A stretch of 64,000 nt of DNA, from positions 620,001 through 684,000 of the forward strand of contig NW_026515497.1 in NCBI RefSeq assembly GCF_014898815.1. The letters run 5' to 3'. Below are positions 47,296 through 59,807 of the stretch, piece by piece. The notes under the pieces are model-generated. The model saw nothing but the letters and a program-made list of their open reading frames with translations, was not told where the DNA came from and did no database searches. The position numbers and the translations under genes were made by a program. Position 1 is the stretch's first letter. Every line of letters begins with the position of its first letter. The DNA comes from Panonychus citri. Taxonomy: Eukaryota; Arthropoda; Arachnida; Trombidiformes; Tetranychidae.

Positions 47296-48771
47296 AACAT
47301 TAAAGAAACAATTAGAATATATAATTAATTGTTCAATTGCTATTTCGTATCTGATTAGTTTCAAACAATTCTAATCATGATGAGGATTAGCAAACAATCT
47401 AGTTAATAGTAAACAATCAAATACAATGTTATCAGTTTTTGTTTACAATCGATTAACAATTTAAACCACCGAACCTTTTTTTTTAATTCTTTCATCAATC
47501 TTTATGATTAACTAATTCACTTTAATTGTTTGTTTACTAACTAATTGTCCACTAGATTTAATCACAATAAAAGTCACTTGCTTCTTGTATAATCTGCTGG
47601 TTAATTTTTCTTACATGTAATCATTTAATCAGTCTAACAATCAACTGATTAATTAGATTATTTTAATGATAAATATCATTAATTTTTTTAGATTTTTTTT
47701 CCTTATAATTAGTTACATTTGATTATGTTTTTTTTTTATCAAATGTTGATTGTTAATCTAATTTTGATCATAATTTTAACTCTTTTTGATTGTGATCACT
47801 GATTGTGAACTTTGATAAAAATTAACACTTTACAATCAATGATAATGATTAACTTTTCTCATTCAACAATTTATTTTTAATCCATCTTTGTTAATCTAAT
47901 TGTTTGACCGTTAGAATTGGTCATCCGTCAATTGACCGTGAGTACGAACAACAATTGTAATTATTTGATTTCTTACTTTCACCAATCAATTGATTGTGAA
48001 TTTATTTTTTCTCTCCATCATCACAATTATAATCTAATTTGTTACTCAGTTTAATTTAATATCACGATCACGATTAGTTATTAAATTGTGTCTGTTGGTA
48101 TCAACAACGATCTGATGGTAATGATGTTTTTTTTTGAATTACGAGTTAAATTATCATGTCAATTAACTTAGAATTGATTTCAAGGTTTCACCTAATTTTA
48201 AGTTGATTGTTGGGTATTTAATTGACAATTTAGTAGAAAATTTTGAATATTTTTTCTTCAAATAATCGGGAACCACTTCGTCTTCAACCCGATATCGAGG
48301 TAATCAGATTTTCTGTGAAATCGAGAAGGAAAAATTTAGATAGAAAATTGATTCTATTAGTAAATTGTTGGCTTTTTGATTGTTAGAAATTAACAGTTTA
48401 CAGTTCAGATCAAGACTAGGGTGATGACGACAATTGTCCGATAGATTAAGATGATTAAAGGCAATAATGATAATAGTTTCATAATGATGATGACAATAAT
48501 TTGATGCCTATGGTGATGATGACGATGGTGAAGTTGATTAACTTAATCATTGTTGCAGTTATTTAACAGTTTCAAGGTTAAATTGTTGTTTCTTTTTATT
48601 GAAAATTTTTCATTTCATTGTAAAGTTGATCGTCCATGAAGCCATTTTATCTTGGTAATCAAAATTTTCGCTGAAATTTGTTTAATCAACTAATCGGATC
48701 GATGGTATTGATTTTTGTTTCCACCCAATTGATGAAATTGTCGTGATCACAAGTAAATTAGTTGAAACAAT
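47296..48771. other. Tail-to-tail interval, no gene found
   Basis: AT-rich DNA between the CRAL-TRIO gene (plus) and the mitochondrial seryl-tRNA synthetase (minus). Nothing else recognisable. Confidence 0.6.
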
Positions 48772-50148
48772 TCACCTTAAAAATAATTCTCTATTTGTAT
48801 CAATCAAATCTTTACCCATGTAATTGCGAAGCACCGGCGGGATTACTACGGTTCCATCGGCAGTTTGTCCATATTCAAGAATCGCTAAAATGATCCGAGG
48901 TAAGGCACAAGCGGTCGCGTTAACGGTGTGAACAAATTTCGTCGCAAATGGTTCATTGGTTTCGTAATTTGGTTCCACTACTTTGTACTTGATGTTAAAA
49001 CGACGAGATTGAAAATCTGTACAATTGGAAGCCGAAGTAACTTCACCCCACATTCGAGATCCTGGTAAAAGTACTTGAATGTCAAACTTTCGGGTTGCCG
49101 TTAATCCCAATTCTTCTGGTGGCATATCAATAACCCGACATTTTAGATTAAGTTGAGAGAGAAGATGTTTCTGAATTTCCATAAATTCAAATAACATCTC
49201 AGAACTTTCCTCCTCTCTGGTTAACGAATACATTTCCACTTTAGTAAAATAGGGAACTCGATATATTCCAGTTTCCGTTTTAACCTTTGACACTTCAGCT
49301 CGATAACATCGACTAACAGTACAATACTTTTTAGGTAAATCTTGCTCATTGAATGTTTCACCCACATGAAGACCAGTTAACGGAATCTCCGATGTTCCTG
49401 CAAGACAAATTTTCCCTTCAAATTTATCCTCATTACTTCGGGTCCAAGGCTCATCTCCGTTAAATCCTAACAATTTATACACTTGAGTTGCTCGGCCTCT
49501 TGGTTGATATCCACAGCCACTGATGGTATCTTCATAGACTATATTGGGAACCATAACTGGAATGAAATCAAATTTATTCATCAACTCGTCGAGTGTCCAG
49601 TCAATTAGAGCCTGATGAAGTTGAGCCAATTCCGCAAGGAAAGCGTAACTCCGTACAGATGTGACCACACCAACGCCGTCATGTTTACTTGTCTGGACCA
49701 GGCCAAGTTTATTGGCGATGTTTAACCCTTTCTTTACTTTATCCTCTTCCAACATGATCGTTGATCCAAATTCTTCCACCATGAAATCATCTATGGCCGA
49801 TCCTGGTGTATAATCGTTCCACCTTTCATCTAATCGGTTTGGTAAATTGTTTACATTTTGTTGTAAAAATTTTCCAATCTCCTCTTGGTTTGTACACTTT
49901 TCCAATTCTCGATTAAATCCACGTAATCCTCGTTTCTTTATATTGTCAATAATTTCACTTTGATTAACAGGATCCAAATAATATTCTCGATTAACATGAT
50001 CATAAGTAATTATTGATGATAATCCATTTGAATCAAATCTTTTCCAATCTCTCCAACCATCAAAAGTACCATTGAAACGAGTAGAATGACTGAAAACACA
50101 TTTACTTAGATTTTTCAATGTTAATCCGATTCTTGGAACAATCAACAT
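48772..50148 (-). CDS. SARS2: Mitochondrial seryl-tRNA synthetase
   Basis: A single exon of 458 codons. The N-terminus (MLIVPRIGLTLKNLSKCVFS) is basic and hydroxylated without acidic residues, a plausible mitochondrial import signal. Class II catalytic motifs are present: AGTSEIPLTGLHVGE (the TxE serine pocket), motif 2 CYRAEV with GIYRVPYFTKVEM, and motif 3 NATACALPRIILAILEYGQT with its arginine kept. It attaches serine to mitochondrial tRNA-Ser. Arthropods can also carry SLIMP, a catalytically dead paralog. Here the TSE, RAE and motif 3 Arg are intact, which favours the active enzyme. A donor-like site at about 50256 and an acceptor-like site near 50170 suggest a spliced 5' leader. Confidence 0.92.
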   Translation of the reverse strand: MLIVPRIGLTLKNLSKCVFSHSTRFNGTFDGWRDWKRFDSNGLSSIITYDHVNREYYLDPVNQSEIIDNIKKRGLRGFNRELEKCTNQEEIGKFLQQNVNNLPNRLDERWNDYTPGSAIDDFMVEEFGSTIMLEEDKVKKGLNIANKLGLVQTSKHDGVGVVTSVRSYAFLAELAQLHQALIDWTLDELMNKFDFIPVMVPNIVYEDTISGCGYQPRGRATQVYKLLGFNGDEPWTRSNEDKFEGKICLAGTSEIPLTGLHVGETFNEQDLPKKYCTVSRCYRAEVSKVKTETGIYRVPYFTKVEMYSLTREEESSEMLFEFMEIQKHLLSQLNLKCRVIDMPPEELGLTATRKFDIQVLLPGSRMWGEVTSASNCTDFQSRRFNIKYKVVEPNYETNEPFATKFVHTVNATACALPRIILAILEYGQTADGTVVIPPVLRNYMGKDLIDTNRELFLR

Positions 50149-50583
50149 GATTAATTTAACTTAACAGAAATTTAATTGTAATAGTAAATCACAATTAAGA
50201 GTAAAACAATCAATCATTTACAATTAAAGTTGATTCTGTTAACCAAAAATCTTACCTTGTTTTTCACATGAGAAATCAGCTGTAACTTGATTACCATAGA
50301 AACCAAAGTGACAAAATAATTTGACTTTTTAAATTTTAACCAAGTGAACTGATTTATTTTAAAGATGATTAATGAGAAATTATGATTGGACAGTGACCAG
50401 AAATTAATGACCGGATATGATATGGTTATACTTTTAAGTTTATACGCCATAGGTAAAGTTAAAGAAAGAAGAAGAAAAAAATTCATTTGAAAAGTTGTCA
50501 TATGTATATCGGTGAATGAACAACAATTACGAGTTTAAATTGTTTGATAAATTTGTTGATAAAATTAAAATCAATCAAATGGA
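50149..50583. other. Short interval between the seryl-tRNA synthetase and shifted
   Basis: 5' leader and promoter of the synthetase and 3' end of shifted, both minus strand. An open frame at 50214-50501 is not supported as a gene. It ends at a good donor site (AAG|GTAAG), consistent with a 5' untranslated exon. Confidence 0.45.
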
Positions 50584-51648
50584 TTAAACAAATTTCCTCT
50601 TGACTGGTTTTTTTCTTCTTCGTGAGCTTGTTAATGGGTCACGTTGACCGGTCAAGCTTATTTCACATTGTAAACCAGTGAATCCTTTTCGACATCGACA
50701 TTTGTCAACTCCAATACAACGACCTCCATTTAAACAGGGAATTAAACACTTTGAATATTCACACCGAGGACCATAATAACCACGGGAACAGGTACACGTA
50801 TCCTTTTGATCACATTTTCCACCATTGAGACATCGTTCCCAACAAATTCCACCCTCACAGCGTTGACCTTGATATCCATTGATACAATTACATATTCCTG
50901 GTGCTATACAATTACCACCATTAAGACAGGGTGGGAAACACAAAGGTGTCTCACAAAAGGTTCCAGAATAACCTCGACGACATTCACAATTAGAATCTAA
51001 ATTACACCAGCCACCATTGTGACATTTGGTATGACAATTGATGTCATTTGATTGTTTTCCTTGACAGTGTTTTCTTAGCTTCATTCTAATCGGTGTACCT
51101 TCCAAATTCTTGTTATTCTCACCATCTTTTATTGCCAAAGTGATGGCAAAAGATGAGACACCAGGTATTGATCCTGAACATAAAATGGTAACACGAAAAA
51201 TACTTGGATCATTGGGTATAAATCCTTCCCGGTTGATTGAGATAATTGGATCAAATAGAATTGACCGATTAAATGATTTCAATTCTTCAAACTCGTATTG
51301 ATACATTTTACCAGCTCCTGAAGTCCATGTAAAGTTAATTGAAATCACTTCAGCAGGAATATTGGGCAGGTAAGTTTGAAAATTAGGTTCCAATAGGTAA
51401 GGTAACAATTTACCTTCTCTTATGGCATAAAGTTGACTTGATACATTGGCAAGTTCTCTAACTTGATTCTCATCTAACCAAAGGGAAACATCACGAGGTG
51501 GATGATCAAGGTAACCACGATAATCATCTTCTTCATCAATTATCAAAGGAATTGATTCATACTCAGATGAAGAAACACTAGACAAACCAACCAAAAGAAT
51601 CCAAAACAAACCAACTGTTGATAAGAAAAAACCTTTAAAAGTTAACAT
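50584..51648 (-). CDS. shf: Shifted/WIF1-like secreted protein (WIF domain plus four EGF repeats)
   Basis: A single exon of 354 codons. I chose the ATG at 51648, which begins the signal peptide MLTFKGFFLSTVGLFWILLV. The WIF domain (about residues 45-190) has SLWLDENQVRELAN, YLPNIPAEVISINFTWTSG and LRKHCQGK. Four EGF repeats follow, with motifs CHNGGWCNLDSNCECRRGYSG, CLNGGNCIAPGICNCINGYQG, CLNGGKCDQKDTCTCSRGYYG and CLNGGRCIGVDKCRCRKGFTG. A basic tail ends the protein. Drosophila Shifted promotes Hedgehog spread and vertebrate WIF1 binds Wnt. Both have five EGF repeats and this protein has four. Which ligand this one binds cannot be read from the sequence. It is divergent from CDC45. Confidence 0.95.
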   Translation of the reverse strand: MLTFKGFFLSTVGLFWILLVGLSSVSSSEYESIPLIIDEEDDYRGYLDHPPRDVSLWLDENQVRELANVSSQLYAIREGKLLPYLLEPNFQTYLPNIPAEVISINFTWTSGAGKMYQYEFEELKSFNRSILFDPIISINREGFIPNDPSIFRVTILCSGSIPGVSSFAITLAIKDGENNKNLEGTPIRMKLRKHCQGKQSNDINCHTKCHNGGWCNLDSNCECRRGYSGTFCETPLCFPPCLNGGNCIAPGICNCINGYQGQRCEGGICWERCLNGGKCDQKDTCTCSRGYYGPRCEYSKCLIPCLNGGRCIGVDKCRCRKGFTGLQCEISLTGQRDPLTSSRRRKKPVKRKFV

Positions 51649-52280
51649 TGAAACAACGAAAATCAATCAATCCAATTAATTCTCAATCCAAATAGAATAT
51701 AATCCAAAGAGAAAAAAAATTCCAATCAACAGCTAAACAACATAATTAACACCAACAATTTAATTTAATAGAAAATTAATTCAACAATCAAAAAGAAATG
51801 GAAAAGTTGATAAAGAAAAGAAAAAGAATTTTTTTCTAAAAGTAAATAAATTCTCCACCCATAGATGGCGACACATCGTTTTCTTTTTTATCAAAGAATT
51901 TGAATTGTTTATGATTCTTGGCGGGAAACATTTTGGGTCAACCTTTGAGTCTAAATTACACGTTTCTAATAAATTAGCTAATTGTCATCTAATCACAATT
52001 AACTTTAATAATAATTGGTGTTAATTAATTAACCATTACCCTGTGAACTATCCAATGATCCAACTAAAATAGTCACAATTGATTTGGATCTTTAAACTGT
52101 AACCGAAAACAACTGTTACCCTTATTTTTTTTTGTTCTGTTTCTTCATTGTTAATATTATAAAGATAATTGTTTACTCATTGTTATCCTTTGGTGGCTTT
52201 GGTGGTGTTTTTGTTTCTTCTTGGGACTAATATATTCACCTTGACATTTGTGTAAAAGGTTAAATTGATGGTTATTTATC
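51649..52280. other. Bidirectional promoter interval between shifted and CDC45
   Basis: 632 bases between two divergent start codons. It includes a CTCF-like motif at 51858-51871 and AT-rich DNA. Confidence 0.6.
51858..51871 (+). promoter_or_regulatory. CTCF-like motif
   Basis: CCCATAGATGGCGA shares TAGATGGCG with the fly CTCF consensus CCACTAGATGGCGC. It lies between the divergent starts of shifted and CDC45. Confidence 0.35.
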
Positions 52281-54069
52281 ATGTTTCTACAAGATTATCG
52301 GAAAGAATTTTATGAATTACTGTTTGGTCAACGGATTTTGGTTCTTGTTAATTATGATGTAGATGCTGTTTGTGCTGCGAAGCTTTTGTCTTCGCTTTTC
52401 CGTTCGGATAATATTGTCTTCACCATTGTACCTGTTCTTGATGCTGAAGATCTTTACAAAACATACAATGCTCACCGAGGAAGTGTTAAATATATTCTAT
52501 TGATTAATATTGGTGCTACTTTTGATATAGTCGAATTACTTGAACCAGATGATGAACAAGTTTTCTTTATCGCTGACAGTCATCGGCCCATCGATGTCTA
52601 CAATGCCTACAGAGGAGATCAGGTTAAGTAAGTGTTTCTCTCTCTCTCTCTCTCTCTCTCTTTTATTTCTCTAATTGTATATTAATCATGTGTTTATTTT
52701 CCCGTTCTTTAGGTTATTAATGAAAGCTGATGATGTAGGTGAAATTCCTGAATACAATGATCTATTTCGTGACTCTGACGATGAAGATGATGAAGATGAT
52801 CATTCAATTGCTGGTATGAGTTTGGAACAATTGGAAAAACGTCAAGAGAGAAGACTTTGGAACGAGAAAAGGAGACAAATTCTATTCGATTATAGTCAAT
52901 TTAGTTATTATGGTGATTCAATTTCATGGACTTTCTTTCAATTAGCTTGTAAGCTAAATAAAGATACTAATGAACTTCTTTGGTTGGCAATAGTTGGTAT
53001 TTACGATTTACTCTCATCTGGACGTATTGATCGTAGTGTTTTTAAAGACTACCTGAAGCAGCTTAAAAGTCATTGTAAACGTTTAGGTGAACTAAAGAGT
53101 AACGTTAATCTATTCAAAGAATCTGCTCCAATCGATGATATAATCAATACTCCGGCTGGAAGGCGAAGTTGCATTTCGGTAGTTCATAAAAAAGATTTAC
53201 AATTACTCCTTTATCGTCACTGGAATCTACATGATAGTCTTAAACACACCATGCACGTTTCTTGTACATTCAGAGTGTGGCATTTAAAGGGTTATAAGCG
53301 TCTCCTTGAATTTCTCGCTGAACTGGGAATACCTTTGAAACAAAGTAAACAAAAGTTTGTCTCTATGGATCTGGAATTGAGGAAACATGTTCAAGAATGG
53401 GTTTCCGATTTAGCCGAGAAATATGGTCTAAACAAAGTGATCGGCGATTCGTTCGAGGCCAGTCATGGATTTAAGTACAAGTTTGTCGCTAACGATGTTG
53501 TTTCGGGAGTTAAAGCACTATTAGAATCACCAAATAAGGAGCTCTCACCGAAAGAAAAATTTATGAAAGCACTTGACTCACTTTCTTGGACCAAAACCGA
53601 TGAACTTATGGAAGGCATTGAATTGGCCAAATTAAAATACGAAGCTATACTCAAAGCGGTTCACGATATTATCGAGATGAGAAGTGTTGAATCTTCTGGA
53701 CCTTTTTTACATACAATTATTCCCGAAGGTTCACCTGATGCTAAATTATTCGCTTATCCTGGAAGCCTGATAACTTTGGCTCGATTTATTTTGGAAGCAT
53801 TTGTGGCCACTTCCCGACGTAAACGTGTGGTCAATTTACCACTGGTCGTTATAACCCCAGACGTAAATAACGCTGGACTTGCTTTAGCAGTGGGAATACC
53901 ACCGATTGCTGAAGACTCGACAAGAAATTTATTCGGAAAAGCATTCATCCAAGCTGGACAAACCATGAACTGCCAAATCGAACCCACCCTGTACGATTTA
54001 TCTGTAGTTCGTTTCCCTTTTGAAGAAAGATCAAATCTTTTCTCTACTCTAATCTCACTACTCAGTTAA
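52281..54069 (+). CDS. CDC45: CDC45 replication initiation factor
   Basis: Exons 52281-52627 and 52713-54069 join in phase to 567 residues, matching the usual length of animal CDC45. The N-terminus has the DHH-like start LVNYDVDAVCAAKLL and FIADSHRPIDVYNAYRG. An acidic loop (DSDDEDDEDD) follows. Later conserved segments are ISWTFFQLACKLNKDTNELL, LLLYRHWNLHDSLKHT and SHGFKYKFVANDVV. CDC45 joins MCM2-7 and GINS to form the CMG helicase that unwinds DNA at forks. The 85-base intron contains a CT run at about 52637-52660. Confidence 0.97.
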
Positions 54070-55946
54070 TTATCCTTCAAGGTAGATTTCACCTCCTCAT
54101 CCTCATCCTCATCCTCCTCATCCTCCTCATCACCATCATCATCATCATCATTATCATCATCATCATTTTCATCATTCTGTTACCACCCATGGTAATAGCT
54201 CATCACACAGAGACACACCCAACCTCAACTATATAAATATTTAAATTATTTATATTTAAACCATTCAAAATTCAACATTTATTATCTAGTGGCTCGGGGC
54301 ATCCAGATTCAAAGCGGAAAAGGTTACAAAAAAAAAATGTCATTCGTCAATATATCAGGATAAGGATAAGCACTTTCTCCCCTCTCATCGTCATCCTCTT
54401 ATTAATTTCATCATTATTATTACTATTATCATCCAAATCTATTTTATATTGTAAATTTTTACAAAAGGAAGTGAACAAATCAATTGATTGGCTTATCAAC
54501 TGCTCAAAGGATACACATGGATCAACCATTATCAACAACAACAACAACAACAAAAACAATTGAATCATCTTATTGTGCATGGGATTTAAAAACAATTAAT
54601 AGTTAATCATCATCCAATCCTTGGTTATATAACAATTCATTTAAATTGACCATCAGATTGATTTAATTTTCAATCAAGAACATCATGAATCCATGAAAAG
54701 GGAAAAGTTAAATCATCTTCTCATACTGAATTAATATTCATAAATGTTTCAATGGTTTCTAAATGGTTAGACGATTGAAATTAACAATCAGCTGATTCTT
54801 TTCAATGATAAAACAAAAAATTAACTAAAGACTGTCAAGAAAAAAAAACCTTCAGAGAGCAATGATAATTGATAAACATCTAAATGTTACAATTAAAAGG
54901 GATAAAAATTGTTGCGCGATTAAATTGCTCGAGTTAACTTTCTTCTTCTTTTTCTTCGTAATCACAATCAGTTAATTGTAATCGCAATTAATTCAGGTAA
55001 AACTTGATCAAAGTCTTTTTTTGAATTGATTATTGTTTTAATCCTGACGAAGAAATAAATTGTCGTCTCAATGTTAATTAGTTTTCTTTCTAACGATTAT
55101 AAAAGACGACAATTAGTTTTGCACTTTAAATTACCCGAAAATTGATCCTTCCATTAATTAAACAAATTACGAACTCAAATTGTGAAAAGAAAAATTAATA
55201 AACTAACCATATATTTTATATGGGGAACTGATTCTCTTTTCTTTTTTAATTGGATTAGTTAATTACAATCACGGTCATCAGACTAATTTAGTGGAAATTT
55301 TTGATTCATTTGACAAAAAAAATGAAGAAAAAAAATCAAGTTTATCTTCAAATTGTCTCAATAAAACGGAGAGTTTATCAAACTTAGAAATCAAGGTAAC
55401 AATTAGTGTGATTATGATCATGGTTTATCAACCTAATTCTTAATTGCAATCGAAAGATTCACAATCAGTTAATTGTTAACCTTTGAATTTTTCTTTCATC
55501 GATTTCCTTTTCCTTTTTTATCTCTCTCGTTCCATGTTGATTCTGTAACAAAAAAGGGTCTCAATTCACTCGTTGATTGGAAAATAATTAATTCGATGGA
55601 CAATTAAGAGATTTAAATAGCTTTTATTGGTTTTGACAAAATTGAAAGAACAATTTTCATGAACTAATCAGAATCATGATCATCATGATTATCTGTAAGT
55701 TAGTAACAAAAAAGTTTTTCCTCTTAACAAAAAGGTTGATGTCGTTGATGGTTCGATCGGTAAATCATCAGAGTTTTTGGATTTTCAATGATGATTAGTT
55801 TTGAGAATTTCAATTGAGAAACGATTGGAAATTTAGACAGTGTGAGTTTGTGAAAAAGGAACAAAAAAAGTTTTCGAAATGAGAATAAAGTTCGTTATTG
55901 GTTCTACCAAATATGAATTTAGACTCGTTGGTTGGGTAGAAATCAC
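54070..55946. other. Tail-to-tail interval between CDC45 and the cuticle gene
   Basis: Begins with TCCTCA/TCATCA microsatellite DNA (about 54090-54175). The rest is AT-rich. A minus-strand open frame at 54347-54595 gets its leucine run from CAA repeats and is not called. Confidence 0.6.
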
Positions 55947-56800
55947 TTATTGGAGTTGGAAGTTACCGAATGGAGAGAAAGCTCGAGCTGGAGCTGAGAA
56001 GACATTTGGTGCGGCGATGACTCGGGCTGGTTGTGGGGCGAAAGCGATTGGAGCAGCGACTGGGGTTTCTGTTTGGTAAGGGAGGAAGAGAAATTCAAAG
56101 TTTTACTTGGTTAAAATTTTGTTCGAGTTCGAAAGAGTTGGAAAGTTTGATTTTTCTTCTTTTAATGTTCTGTTTTTCGTTCTGAGAGAAGGAAAATTGA
56201 AATTGAACTTGAAAAGAAAATATTGATTACCTGGTGGTGGAGGTGGAGCGTTTGCGAGTGCGGTCAATTGTTCACTGGTTCGTTGGTTGGTTGCAGCGGC
56301 GATTCCAACGGTGTCTGGTGCAGAGATTGCGGTATCAGCGCCAGCCAATGGAGCGGTTCCTGGTTCGTTTGTTTGGATGGAAGCACGGAAACCAGTTTCA
56401 TCGGCAACATATGAGACAATTCGTTGACGACCATCGGCATCACTTAAAGCATATGAACCAGTTTTACGACCGAAAGCATCACCTTGTTCACTTCGTTGAG
56501 AACCACCGGAAAGTCCTTGTTCAGTGTAAGCGAATTGATAATTACCTGTACCATCTTCAGATCTTGAGACTGATGAAGAACCAGTTGAAGCAATACCAGC
56601 GGGGGTAATGACGGCAGCCGAAGCGACAGCAACTAAAGCAAGAATAATGATGACCTTTGAAAAACGAAAACGAAAAACGAACAAAAAAAAGGAAAATTAT
56701 ATTATTAAAATAACAAAAGTTAAACAAGAAAATCAGTTCAATCAAATGATAGGAAAATTTTGGATCATCAAACCAAATTAGTGAATATATTTACCTTCAT
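55947..56800 (-). CDS. Cuticle protein with Rebers-Riddiford chitin-binding domain, arachnid type
   Basis: Three exons: 56795-56800 (only Met-Lys), 56231-56654 and 55947-56068 (stop), about 183 residues. The first exon of two codons completes the signal peptide MKVIIILALVAVASAAV, a layout common in arthropod cuticle genes. The mature protein contains the chitin-binding R&R domain: NYQFAYTEQG, then AFGRKTGSYALSDADGRQRI, VSYVADETGFRASI and TNEPGT. The FRASIQTNEPGT ending is what I recall for spider and mite cuticle proteins. The C-terminus is Ala/Pro-rich (APPPPPG, then VAAPIAFAPQPARVIAAP). It should bind chitin in the exoskeleton. Splice sites are clean in both introns. Confidence 0.95.
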
Positions 56801-56909
56801 GTTGAAATGGTTTAGGATTAAACACCGAACAGGTAAATTAAAACTTCTCGAATGTTACAAAACTAAGTTAATGTTTCAAAGTGAAATGTTTTAATCAACT
56901 GACTCTGAT

Positions 56910-56916
56910 CTTTATA
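56910..56916 (-). promoter_or_regulatory. TATA box of the cuticle gene
   Basis: TATAAAG on the minus strand, with an initiator-like TCACT whose A is at 56882, about 34 bases downstream. The start codon follows at 56800. Confidence 0.65.
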
Positions 56917-57341
56917 CCCAAATGTTTCTGGGCAGTGGATTAACTTGGTCACCACCTCTTTCATAATAAGATTAGTGGATCAGCGTTTAAATTACATGAA
57001 TATCTTATTATGTTCAACACCAAGCGACTAATCATTTTGTATATTTAAGGTAAGATTGTTTTAAATTGTGGGCTGTCTTTAAATTGTAATTTTCTTGCTT
57101 TTTATTTTGTACTTTCACTTTCTCTTTCACTCTTATCAGGTAAATTATCCAGGATGATGATGATGATGATGATGAGGATGCAGAAAGATGATAATGATGA
57201 TGATGTGAAAGATGAAGATGAAGATGAGAAAACCTTGAGACTTATAAAGATGAAGCCTCGAGCAATTATGATGAGAGAATCAAGATATTTATTCATTATT
57301 ATTTTACTTCATCTTCATCCTCATCATTATCATCATTTCGC

Positions 57342-57372
<31 letters not shown>

Positions 57373-59736
57373 TTCGCCATCATCCTTGGCCATTGATTTT
57401 TCATTTCGATTGGACTTTAAATAATTAGATTGTGATTAAATGTCCTTGAGGTTTACTTTTTTTTTCTCGTTTCTCAAGATTAAACTTGATTCCTCTCTCT
57501 ATATAATTCATACTGTGATTAATTTAAATTGTTGTTTGTCGTTAGTATTATTTACAATTAAGAGAGTCTCATGTTATGGTAAATGAACATGATGATGATG
57601 ATAACGATTGATGAAAGTTAATTGTCTACAATTATAATAGTAATTTACCAGAGAGATAGGAACCAATTAATTAGGTGGTTTTCCTTTTGTTTAGCATTTT
57701 CGTCTTAATTTGTTTTTTCTCGTCTAAATCAAGTTAATTGTTCCCTCTCTCTATCTCATAATTTATGGTGATTATCATTTGATTCATTTTTCAATTTACA
57801 ACATTAAATTGTTTAGTTCATGATGTTTAGTTAATTGTTTAGGTTTTGTTTTCTTTGTTTCAATTTCAACAGATTCACTTACAATTTCATGAATCAAATT
57901 GAATTTAAGTTAATTGTTGGTTCACTTGGTCACTGATTCTTTTGATTAGTTTATTAATTCATTGGATCATTGGATCAGTGGGTTGATTTTTTTTTCTTAT
58001 TCTCCTGTTAATTGTTGATTTAAATCTTAATTTGTTTTATCTTTACCTTAGTAAACTAGTTTGTCCAGGTTGATTAGTGATTAATTGATTAGGGATTAAG
58101 ACAAACAAGAATCAATGATGAAAACAACTTTTGATTTTAAGATGAGTTAAATTGTTGATTAACTAATTGATTGTATTTTAACCCTGACATGTTAATTTGA
58201 GGTAAAACTTTTAATTTAAATTGATTAGATTATAAAATGATCAATAACAATATGAATAATCATTGATTAGTGACCGTTAATTTAAATTATTCAAAAGTCA
58301 CAAAATTGTAATTAACTAAAATTGTAAAAGATTCAATTTTTGGTGTTAAATCTGCTAAAGGCAATCACGATTAGTTTTAATTCATTTAATTGGTAATCAA
58401 TAAATTAAACTCAATCAATTAACAGTTAACAATTAGCTGGAAAAAGTGTTGATAGTTTTTGTGGTTTAGGTTAATTTGTTTTTCTTTTGATTGTTGATTA
58501 AATTAATTGATTAATGAAAATGATCAATAAATCAAAAATCGGATGGACACTTGAATCGGGAAATGATTTAATTGATCTGATTAAATTGCCTTGAGATTAG
58601 TTAATTTACTAATTGTTATAATAGTTAGTTGATTGCATCATATTTAATTATTTTTGGTTAAACAATTAAACAATTAACACCCTTAAGCAATTGTTTTAAT
58701 TGCTCAGTTTATTATTAGTTAATTAATTAAAATGATAATTGTAATTTGTTATCAATTGTCACCAGTGTTTATTTACCAAATGAGTTACAATTAAAACTAA
58801 TTGTGTGATTAATTGTGATGATAATAAGACAAAAAAGTTATTGTTTTAATTAATCAACTACTATTAGAGGATAGTGATAACAATTAAACAATCAAATAGA
58901 CAATTAAAATACAATCATCTAGAATCTAGAGTAAGGATGATAAATCAATTGTTGATTGTAATGATTAGTTAATCATAATAATAATTTTACTCATTAAATT
59001 GATACACCAATTGATTGGATATTTCAATCAATCTAATTGATTGATTAAACTTGAAGAGAAATTATTTAGATGAGTTTAATTTGTTTAAGAAAAAAAAATT
59101 AATTATTGAACAAATAAGCGACTGATTGTCACAATTAACCCCTGAAAGAACAACAATTAATCAATATCGATTGAGATTTAGAAAATCTCAAAACTGATTA
59201 TCCTTAAAGAGTAAATTAAACAATTTAATTTAAAGATTAAGATACTAATCAACTTTGGATTCCATTGGTTAAGATTAAGATACAATATCTCAAATTAACG
59301 AGAACAATTAACAACACCAAGTAAACAATTGAAAAGAATCTCCATTTAATCAGTTAAACAGAAAGAAGCTTAATTGTTGAACTAAATTCGGTTCGATCAA
59401 TAATAATACGAAAAAAAAAATTGGAAGATCACAAAGTAAATTTACTTTTTTTCTTATAATTGATTATGTTTATTGATAGATTTTAATTTAGGCAATTGCG
59501 GACGTGATTAGGTTTCTTCATGATATTTTCTTAGCTTAACTAATTTTCTTTTTTGTTTTGCTTTTTAAATCAAAATTCAATTAAATCTTAGAAGATTTGA
59601 ACGTGAAGAGGAAAAAAAAAATGTTTACATTTGTATTACGATATAACTTTTTCTCATATGTATATAAAAGGGATTTAAAAAGGAAGGATAATCCACTTGA
59701 ACGCACGAACGAAGGCAAATGAAGGAATATTTGTAT

Positions 59737-59749
59737 CGCCATCTTGTGG
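59737..59749 (-). promoter_or_regulatory. CTCF-like motif, first of a pair
   Basis: CGCCATCTTGTGG, the reverse of CCACAAGATGGCG, is the closest match in the window to the fly CTCF consensus. Confidence 0.45.
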
Positions 59750-59807
59750 TGAATATTTTCATAATTCGCCGAACCAAATTGACTTAAAATGTGGGTTTAA
59801 AAGAGAA

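Noticed and set aside
50214..50501. 95-residue minus-strand open frame
   Set aside because: It probably covers a 5' leader of the seryl-tRNA synthetase and ends at a splice donor. No domain was recognised.
54347..54595. Minus-strand hydrophobic small protein
   Set aside because: The hydrophobic core is a CAA microsatellite read in the reverse frame.
55879..56079. 66-residue plus-strand open frame
   Set aside because: It is antisense to the third exon of the cuticle gene, whose splice sites and frame are well supported.
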